Origin: Pseudomonas sp. ok272
GTDB lineage: Bacteria; Pseudomonadota; Gammaproteobacteria; Pseudomonadales; Pseudomonadaceae
Length of the DNA: 64,000 bases
NCBI RefSeq assembly: GCF_900109995.1
Contig: NZ_FOCB01000001.1
Location: 1 to 64,000 of the forward strand
Reading direction: 5' to 3'
Below the pieces are notes generated by a model that worked only from the letters and a program-made list of their open reading frames with translations, had not been told where the DNA came from and searched no databases. Of this stretch, positions 57,353-64,000 are shown one piece after another. The first letter of the stretch is position 1, and each line of letters opens with the position of its first letter. A program made the position numbers and the translations under genes.

Positions 57353-58326
57353 TACATTACCCCGGCACGCAGCAAGTCGTGCATGTTCAAGGCGCCCACG
57401 GGGCGGTCCTCGCTGTCGACCACGACCAGTGCACTGATTTTATGGTCTTCCATGATTTTCAGGGCTTCGGCGGCGAGCATCTCTGCGCGCGCGGTCTTGC
57501 CGTGGTGGGTCATGACGTCATCGATGATCGCTTGATGGATGTCGATCGCCCGGTCCAGGGTGCGACGCAGGTCGCCGTCGGTGAAAATCCCCGCCAGCTT
57601 GCCGTCGGGTTCCAGGACCACGGTCATGCCCAGGCCCTTGCGGGTCATTTCCATCAGGGCGTACTTGAGGGGGGTGCCGCGTACGACTTGCGGCAGTTCC
57701 TGGCCGTCGTGCATGACGTTTTCCACTTTCAGTAGCAAGCGCCGGCCCAGTGCTCCGCCGGGGTGGGAAAAGGCGAAATCCTCGGCGGTAAAGCCGCGAG
57801 CTTCCAGCAGGGCAACAGCCAAGGCATCGCCCATGACCAGCGCAGCGGTAGTCGATGAGGTCGGTGCCAGGTTCAGGGGGCAGGCCTCGTGCTCGACGTG
57901 CACATTGAGATTCACCTCGGCGGCCTTGGCCAGTGCCGAGTCAGGGTTGCCGGTCAGGCTGATCAGTTGGATGCCCAGGCGCTTGATCAACGGCAGCAGG
58001 GTAATGATTTCGTGGGTGGAGCCGGAGTTCGACAGGGCGAGGATGATGTCGTCGCGGGTGATCATGCCCATGTCGCCGTGGCTGGCCTCGGCGGGGTGCA
58101 CGAAGAACGACGTGGTGCCGGTGCTGGCCAGGGTTGCGGCAATTTTGTTACCGATGTGCCCGGACTTGCCCATGCCTACCACGACTACTCGGCCTTTGCT
58201 GGCCAAAATCATCTCGCAGGCACGTACGAAATCCGGGCCGATCTGGGCCAGCAAGCCCTGTACGGCTTCAAGCTCAAGGCGAATCGTACGCTGTGCGGAT
58301 TGAATGAGGTCGTTGGACTGGCTCAT
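57352..58326 (-). CDS. kdsD: D-arabinose 5-phosphate isomerase KdsD
   Basis: A 324-residue sugar isomerase making arabinose-5-P for Kdo synthesis. It has an N-terminal SIS domain (GRVVVVGMGKSGHIGNKIAATL, SNSGSTHEI) and two C-terminal CBS domains (MTRKGLGMTVV.EPDGKLAGIFTDGDLRR). The frame opens at 58389; ATG 58324-58326 gives the normal start MSQSNDL. It is first in the kdsD-kdsC-lptC-lptA-lptB operon. Confidence 0.96.
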   Translation of the reverse strand: MSQSNDLIQSAQRTIRLELEAVQGLLAQIGPDFVRACEMILASKGRVVVVGMGKSGHIGNKIAATLASTGTTSFFVHPAEASHGDMGMITRDDIILALSNSGSTHEIITLLPLIKRLGIQLISLTGNPDSALAKAAEVNLNVHVEHEACPLNLAPTSSTTAALVMGDALAVALLEARGFTAEDFAFSHPGGALGRRLLLKVENVMHDGQELPQVVRGTPLKYALMEMTRKGLGMTVVLEPDGKLAGIFTDGDLRRTLDRAIDIHQAIIDDVMTHHGKTARAEMLAAEALKIMEDHKISALVVVDSEDRPVGALNMHDLLRAGVM

Positions 58327-58360
58327 GTCTGAAATCAAATAGCCTGATGAAAAGGGGGCG

Positions 58361-58366
58361 ATTATA
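58361..58366 (-). promoter_or_regulatory. kdsD: Predicted -10 element of the kdsD operon
   Basis: On the minus strand TATAAT lies 34 bp before the kdsD ATG. No good -35 is present at 16-18 bp, so the promoter may depend on an activator or an extended -10. Confidence 0.45.
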
Positions 58367-58484
58367 GCGGTATTGATCAAATCCCTCACGTTTGTTCGTC
58401 ATGCATTCTTCCGGCGAGCCCCGCCAAACACTCAAAGCGACGGCTTTTTGCTTGTCGGTAAGCTGAACTGCGCAGGCTTTGGCC

Positions 58485-58514
58485 TTGGGCGCACTGTATG
58501 AGCAGTGATATAGT
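58485..58514 (+). promoter_or_regulatory. mlaF: Predicted promoter of the mla operon
   Basis: TTGGGC (58485-58490), an 18-bp spacer and TATAGT (58509-58514) lie about 92 bp before mlaF. The spacer contains the small dyad CACTG..CAGTG (58492-58506). Confidence 0.45.
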
Positions 58515-58605
58515 CCACCGCCAGTTCGGCCTGACCAAGATGTTAATGTGCTCTCGGCAGGGAGCGCGGCGTCCGAGTGAAAGGCTTGCATCGCAAGGAG
58601 TTAAG

Positions 58606-59415
58606 ATGAGTGCCGATAGCGCCTACGCGGTCGAGCTGAAGGGAGTGACCTTCAAGCGCGGCGCGCGCAGTATTTTCAATAATGTCGATATTCGCATTCC
58701 GCGTGGCAAGGTTACCGGCATCATGGGACCTTCCGGCTGCGGAAAAACCACGCTGTTGCGCCTGATGGGCGCTCAGTTGCGCCCTTCGGGCGGTGAAGTG
58801 TGGGTCAACGGGCAGAACCTGCCCAAGCTGTCGCGCAGCGATCTGTTCGATGCGCGCAAGCACATGGGCGTGCTGTTCCAGAGCGGTGCCTTGTTCACTG
58901 ATCTCGACGTGTTCGAAAACGTCGCATTCCCGTTGCGCGTCCACACCCAGCTCCCGGAAGAAATGATCCGTGACATCGTGCTGATGAAGCTCCAGGCGGT
59001 TGGCTTGCGTGGCGCCATCGATCTGATGCCGGACGAACTGTCCGGCGGGATGAAGCGCCGCGTCGCACTGGCGCGAGCGATTGCCCTGGACCCCCAGATC
59101 CTCATGTACGACGAACCCTTTGTTGGGCAGGACCCCATCGCCATGGGGGTTTTGGTGCGCCTGATCCGTCTGCTCAATGATGCCCTGGGCATCACCAGTG
59201 TCGTGGTTTCTCACGACTTGGCAGAAACCGCGAGCATTGCCGACTACCTGTATGTGGTGGGTGACGGCCAGGTGCTGGGGCAGGGGACGCCTGCCGAGCT
59301 GATGGACTCCGACAACCCACGCATTCGCCAATTCATGACAGGCGATCCTGACGGGCCGGTACCGTTCCACTTTCCAGCGACGGACTACCGCGCAGATCTT
59401 CTGGGGAAGCGCTGA
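58606..59415 (+). CDS. mlaF: Mla phospholipid transport ATPase MlaF
   Basis: A 269-residue ATPase of the Mla retrograde/anterograde phospholipid system at the inner membrane. Walker A is GPSGCGKTT, the signature [14 protein letters not shown], Walker [14 protein letters not shown]. The frame opens at 58498, but ATG 58606 follows AAGGAG. Its stop overlaps mlaE by one base. Confidence 0.96.
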   Translation: MSADSAYAVELKGVTFKRGARSIFNNVDIRIPRGKVTGIMGPSGCGKTTLLRLMGAQLRPSGGEVWVNGQNLPKLSRSDLFDARKHMGVLFQSGALFTDLDVFENVAFPLRVHTQLPEEMIRDIVLMKLQAVGLRGAIDLMPDELSGGMKRRVALARAIALDPQILMYDEPFVGQDPIAMGVLVRLIRLLNDALGITSVVVSHDLAETASIADYLYVVGDGQVLGQGTPAELMDSDNPRIRQFMTGDPDGPVPFHFPATDYRADLLGKR

Positions 59416-60212
59416 TGCGCAAGACTTCATTAATAGAGAGAGTTCGTCGATTCGGCCTGGCCGCCATCGACAGCTTGGCGGTGCTGGGTCGTTCATCGCT
59501 GTTCCTGTTTCACGCCCTGTTGGGGCGCGGCGGGATTGGCGGCGGCTTCGGCTTGCTGGTCAAGCAGTTGCATTCGATTGGCGTAATGTCCCTGGTGATC
59601 ATCGTGGTCTCCGGGATCTTCATCGGCATGGTGCTGGCGCTGCAAGGTTTCAATATCCTGTCCAGCTACGGCTCGGAGCAGGCGGTGGGGCAGATGGTGG
59701 CGCTGACGCTGCTGCGCGAATTGGGCCCGGTGGTCACGGCCTTGCTGTTTGCCGGTCGTGCCGGTTCGGCATTGACCGCTGAAATCGGCAACATGAAATC
59801 CACCGAGCAGTTGTCCAGCCTGGAAATGATAGGTGTCGACCCGCTCAAGTACATCATTGCCCCCCGTCTTTGGGCTGGCTTCATTTCCCTGCCGCTGCTG
59901 GCGATGATTTTCAGCGTGGTGGGTATCTGGGGTGGTTCCTGGGTGGCTGTCGACTGGCTAGGGGTGTATGACGGCTCCTACTGGTCGAACATGCAGAACA
60001 GCGTGACGTTCAGCGGCGACGTGCTCAATGGCATTATCAAGAGCATCGTCTTTGCCTTTGTCGTGACCTGGATTGCCGTATTCCAAGGCTATGACTGTGA
60101 GCCCACCTCAGAGGGAATCAGTCGTGCCACTACCAAAACCGTGGTGTATGCCTCGTTGGCCGTACTCGGCCTGGACTTTATTCTGACCGCCTTGATGTTT
60201 GGAGATTTCTGA
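59415..60212 (+). CDS. mlaE: Mla permease MlaE
   Basis: A 265-residue MlaE/YrbE permease with about five helices. [44 protein letters not shown] and the C-terminal [11 protein letters not shown] are characteristic of the family. It overlaps mlaF and mlaD by one base each. Confidence 0.96.
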   Translation: MRKTSLIERVRRFGLAAIDSLAVLGRSSLFLFHALLGRGGIGGGFGLLVKQLHSIGVMSLVIIVVSGIFIGMVLALQGFNILSSYGSEQAVGQMVALTLLRELGPVVTALLFAGRAGSALTAEIGNMKSTEQLSSLEMIGVDPLKYIIAPRLWAGFISLPLLAMIFSVVGIWGGSWVAVDWLGVYDGSYWSNMQNSVTFSGDVLNGIIKSIVFAFVVTWIAVFQGYDCEPTSEGISRATTKTVVYASLAVLGLDFILTALMFGDF

Positions 60213-60679
60213 TGCAAAACCGCACCCTGGAAATCGGTGTCGGCCTTTTCTTGCTGGCTGGCATCCTGGCTTTACTGTTGCTTGCCCTGCGGGTCAGTGG
60301 ACTGTCCCCGGTTTCGAGCAATGACAGCTATAAACTTTACGCGTACTTCGACAATATCGCTGGTTTGACGGTCAGATCGAAAGTGACCATGGCCGGTGTG
60401 ACCATCGGTAAGGTCACGGCCATCGATCTGGATCGCGACAACTTCACCGGCCGAGTGACCATGCAGCTGGAAAAACGTGTCGATAATCTGCCGACCGACT
60501 CCACTGCATCTATTCTCACGGCTGGCCTGTTGGGCGAGAAGTACATCGGCATCAGTGTTGGCGGCGAAGATACCTTGCTCAAGGATGGCGGGACTATCCA
60601 TGACACGCAGTCGTCGCTGGTGCTCGAAGACCTGATCGGTAAGTTCCTGCTCAATACCGTGAGTAAAGACGCTAAATGA
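60212..60679 (+). CDS. mlaD: Mla MCE-domain protein MlaD
   Basis: A 155-residue protein: an N-terminal helix (IGVGLFLLAGILALLLLAL) followed by an MCE domain (YFDNIAGLTVRSKVTMAGVTIGKV) that forms the periplasmic hexameric ring above MlaE. It is short compared with E. coli MlaD (183), as is usual in Pseudomonas. Confidence 0.95.
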   Translation: MQNRTLEIGVGLFLLAGILALLLLALRVSGLSPVSSNDSYKLYAYFDNIAGLTVRSKVTMAGVTIGKVTAIDLDRDNFTGRVTMQLEKRVDNLPTDSTASILTAGLLGEKYIGISVGGEDTLLKDGGTIHDTQSSLVLEDLIGKFLLNTVSKDAK

Positions 60680-60690
60680 GGAGTTTCTCC

Positions 60691-61335
60691 ATGATCTCTA
60701 CCTTGCGACGTAGCCTGTTGGTGCTGTTGGCCGCCCTGCCGTTGATGGCGAATGCCGTGGCTGCGCCTTCGGCGCACGATCTGGTCACTGACACGACCCA
60801 ACGTTTGCTCGCGGACCTTGCGGCCAACAAAGAAAAGTACAAGCAGGATCCACAAGGCTTCTACGACGCGCTGAACACGATCGTCGGGCCGGTGGTGGAT
60901 GCCGATGGCATCTCCAAGAGCATCATGACGGTCAAGTACTCGCGCAAGGCCACGCCTGAGCAGATGAAGACCTTTGCCGAGAACTTCAAGAAGGGCTTGT
61001 TCCAGTTCTATGGCAACGCCTTGCTGGAGTACAACAACCAGGGCATCACCGTTGATCCCGCCAAGGATGAATCGGGCGACCGCACCAGTGTCGGCATGAC
61101 GGTCAAGGGCAGTAATGGCGCGGTCTATCCCGTGTCCTACACCCTGGAAAAGATCAACGGCGAGTGGAAGCTGCGCAACGTGATCATCAATGGCATCAAC
61201 ATTGGCAAGCTGTTCCGTGACCAGTTCGCCGATGCCATGCAGCGCAATGGCAACGACCTGGACAAGACCATCAATGGTTGGGCCGGGGAAGTGGCCAAGG
61301 CCAAGCAAGCCACTGAAGAGAATAAAGCCCAATGA
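60691..61335 (+). CDS. mlaC: Mla periplasmic phospholipid-binding protein MlaC
   Basis: A 214-residue exported shuttle between MlaFEDB and the outer-membrane MlaA complex. The signal peptide MISTLRRSLLVLLAALPLMA ends after NAVA, and the MlaC/Ttg2D domain follows. An ATG at 60676 overlaps the mlaD stop, but ATG 60691 has GGAG 8 nt upstream and gives a cleaner signal peptide. Confidence 0.93.
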   Translation: MISTLRRSLLVLLAALPLMANAVAAPSAHDLVTDTTQRLLADLAANKEKYKQDPQGFYDALNTIVGPVVDADGISKSIMTVKYSRKATPEQMKTFAENFKKGLFQFYGNALLEYNNQGITVDPAKDESGDRTSVGMTVKGSNGAVYPVSYTLEKINGEWKLRNVIINGINIGKLFRDQFADAMQRNGNDLDKTINGWAGEVAKAKQATEENKAQ

Positions 61336-61637
61336 GTGACTCGGCCATCCGCCTGGGCGAGGCCGGTGAGCTGATGCTCAGCGGCGTGCTCGATTACCGC
61401 ACCGGGCCGGCCTTGCGCAAGCAGGGCCAGGCCTTGATCAAGTCGAGCAAGGCCGGCGCCATGGTGCTCGATTGTTCGGGTGTGGAGAAATCCAGCAGTG
61501 TCGGTTTGTCGCTGCTGTTGTCGTTCATGCGTGATGCGGCAGCCGGTGGCAAGGGGGTGAGTATCCGTGCACTGCCCGAAGACATGCGTGAAATTGCCCA
61601 GGTCTCGGGCCTGACTGAGCTGTTGGCGCACCCTTAA
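61332..61637 (+). CDS. mlaB: Mla STAS-domain protein MlaB
   Basis: A 101-residue STAS-domain protein that binds MlaF and is needed for its activity. VLDCSGVEKSSSVGLSLLLSF is the STAS signature region. The ATG overlaps the mlaC stop (ATGA). Confidence 0.92.
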   Translation: MSDSAIRLGEAGELMLSGVLDYRTGPALRKQGQALIKSSKAGAMVLDCSGVEKSSSVGLSLLLSFMRDAAAGGKGVSIRALPEDMREIAQVSGLTELLAHP

Positions 61638-61651
61638 TTACCATCTATCCA

Positions 61652-61704
61652 AAAAGCCCCCCGTCAGAGTCCTGCTATGCGGGGTTCGCAGGCGCGGGGC
61701 TTTT
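61652..61704 (+). terminator. Terminator after mlaB
   Basis: AAAAGCCCC (61652-61660) pairs with GGGGCTTTT (61696-61704), then TT. It separates the mla operon from ibaG-murA. Confidence 0.85.
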
Positions 61705-61752
61705 TTGTATGATGTCCGACCCGTGCGCACAAGGCGCCGATTGAGGTTGAGC

Positions 61753-63280
<1,528 letters not shown>

Positions 63281-63324
63281 TCGTTGCCCGAGGGCACAGG
63301 GACGTGCCCACAGATTGTTTGAAG

Positions 63325-63345
63325 TCGAGCCTGTTTCAGGCTCGA
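63325..63345 (+). other. Hairpin between murA and hisG
   Basis: TCGAGCCTG and CAGGCTCGA pair around TTT, 45 bp after the murA stop. No T-run follows, so full termination is unlikely; murA and hisG may be partly co-transcribed. Confidence 0.5.
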
Positions 63346-63406
63346 TGTGTGTCCGGCGCCGTTTGCGACCGGGCATCAGTAGCCTGATTAAGGACTGACG
63401 TTTCCC

Positions 63407-64000
63407 ATGTTGACCATCGCACTGTCCAAGGGCCGCATCCTTGACGACACCCTGCCGCTTCTGGCTGAAGCGGGCATCGTGCCGACCGAGAATCCGGACA
63501 AGAGCCGCAAGCTGATCATCCCCACGACCCAGGCCGATGTGCGCTTGCTGATCGTGCGCGCCACCGATGTGCCGACCTATGTCGAGCATGGTGCCGCTGA
63601 CTTGGGCGTCGCCGGTAAAGATGTGCTGATGGAATACGGTGGCCAGGGCCTGTACGAGCCACTGGACCTGCAGATTGCCCAGTGCAAGCTGATGACCGCG
63701 GGCAAGATTGGCGCCGTCGAGCCCAAGGGCCGCCTGCGCATTGCGACCAAGTTCGTCAACGTTGCCAAGCGCTACTACGCCGAACAGGGCCGTCAGGTCG
63801 ATATCATCAAGCTCTACGGCTCGATGGAGCTGGCGCCGCTGATCGGCCTGGCGGACAAGATCATCGACGTGGTCGATACCGGTAACACGCTGCGGGCCAA
63901 CGGCCTGGAGCCACAGGACTTCATTGCGGCCATCAGCTCCCGGCTGATCGTCAACAAGGCCTCGATGAAAATGCAGCACGCCCGTATCCAGGCGTTGATC
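63407..64000 (+). CDS. hisG: ATP phosphoribosyltransferase HisG, 3' end beyond window
   Basis: The first 198 codons of the short-form (HisZ-dependent) HisG are present and still open at the window end; the family length is about 211. [19 protein letters not shown] at the start, [15 protein letters not shown], and the PRPP-type region [13 protein letters not shown] identify it. It catalyses the first, histidine-inhibited step of histidine synthesis and needs HisZ, encoded elsewhere. Confidence 0.95.
   Translation, partial: MLTIALSKGRILDDTLPLLAEAGIVPTENPDKSRKLIIPTTQADVRLLIVRATDVPTYVEHGAADLGVAGKDVLMEYGGQGLYEPLDLQIAQCKLMTAGKIGAVEPKGRLRIATKFVNVAKRYYAEQGRQVDIIKLYGSMELAPLIGLADKIIDVVDTGNTLRANGLEPQDFIAAISSRLIVNKASMKMQHARIQALI

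Overview
The window is a chromosomal segment of a Pseudomonas of the P. fluorescens type. The basis is GC-rich codon use, gene content, and many short repeats built on GTGGGAGCGAG...CTCGCTCCCAC, which are typical REP/REPIN sequences of that group. From recalled P. aeruginosa PAO1 gene order, most of the window is collinear with one long PAO1 stretch: piu locus, speC, dpp operon, roxSR, gatCAB, mreBCD, tldD/pmbA, rpoN-pts cluster, lpt/kds, mla, murA, hisG. The opuC operon and prfC lie elsewhere in PAO1. Almost all genes are complete and ordinary. I see no prophage, integron, CRISPR array, insertion sequence, rRNA or tRNA.

Layout. 1-7.0 kb is the iron locus: piuB reductase, piuA TonB receptor, divergent piuC dioxygenase and a Sel1-repeat gene, with two Fur-box-like sites between piuA and piuC. 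7.1-8.5 kb is speC with a structured leader. 8.9-12.4 kb is a quaternary-amine (OpuC-type) ABC transporter facing prfC. 14.7 kb holds a small exported acidic protein. 15.2-26.0 kb is a di/oligopeptide uptake operon with three paralogous binding proteins, an OprD-type porin and DppBCDF. 26.4-34.2 kb carries a SIMPL-domain protein, the redox two-component system RoxSR, a YddA-like ABC protein, an AEC permease, a CaCA antiporter, a PcaC-like protein and an RlpA-like lipoprotein. 34.4-37.6 kb is gatCAB, facing mreBCD-maf-rng-yhdP-nitrilase-tldD. Then come darP, pmbA, the rpoN-hpf-ptsN-rapZ-ptsO cluster, lptB-lptA-lptC-kdsC-kdsD, the divergent mlaFEDCB-ibaG-murA set, and the start of hisG, which is cut by the window end.

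Functionally, the right half is an envelope-building block: cell shape (MreBCD), peptidoglycan precursor (MurA), LPS Kdo synthesis and transport (KdsC/D, LptA/B/C), and phospholipid trafficking (Mla, YhdP). It sits with nitrogen/phosphotransfer regulation (RpoN, PtsN, NPr, RapZ). The left half is uptake of iron-siderophores, peptides and osmoprotectants, each with a matching outer-membrane or periplasmic component.

Most notable: a degraded Mn-superoxide dismutase (sodM) remnant between pmbA and ptsO, where PAO1 carries fagA-fumC1-orfX-sodM; strong unique hairpins 6-17 nt behind the stop codon of each binding-protein or porin gene in the peptide operon; a terminator-like hairpin and short ORFs in the speC leader; a MITE-like repeat inserted into an older REP with a 10-bp direct duplication; and probable ATT and ATC start codons for mreC and a CaCA antiporter. 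I found no convincing wholly new multi-gene system. Reading-frame calls come from the sequence; functional names rest on family knowledge and motif recognition without database searches.
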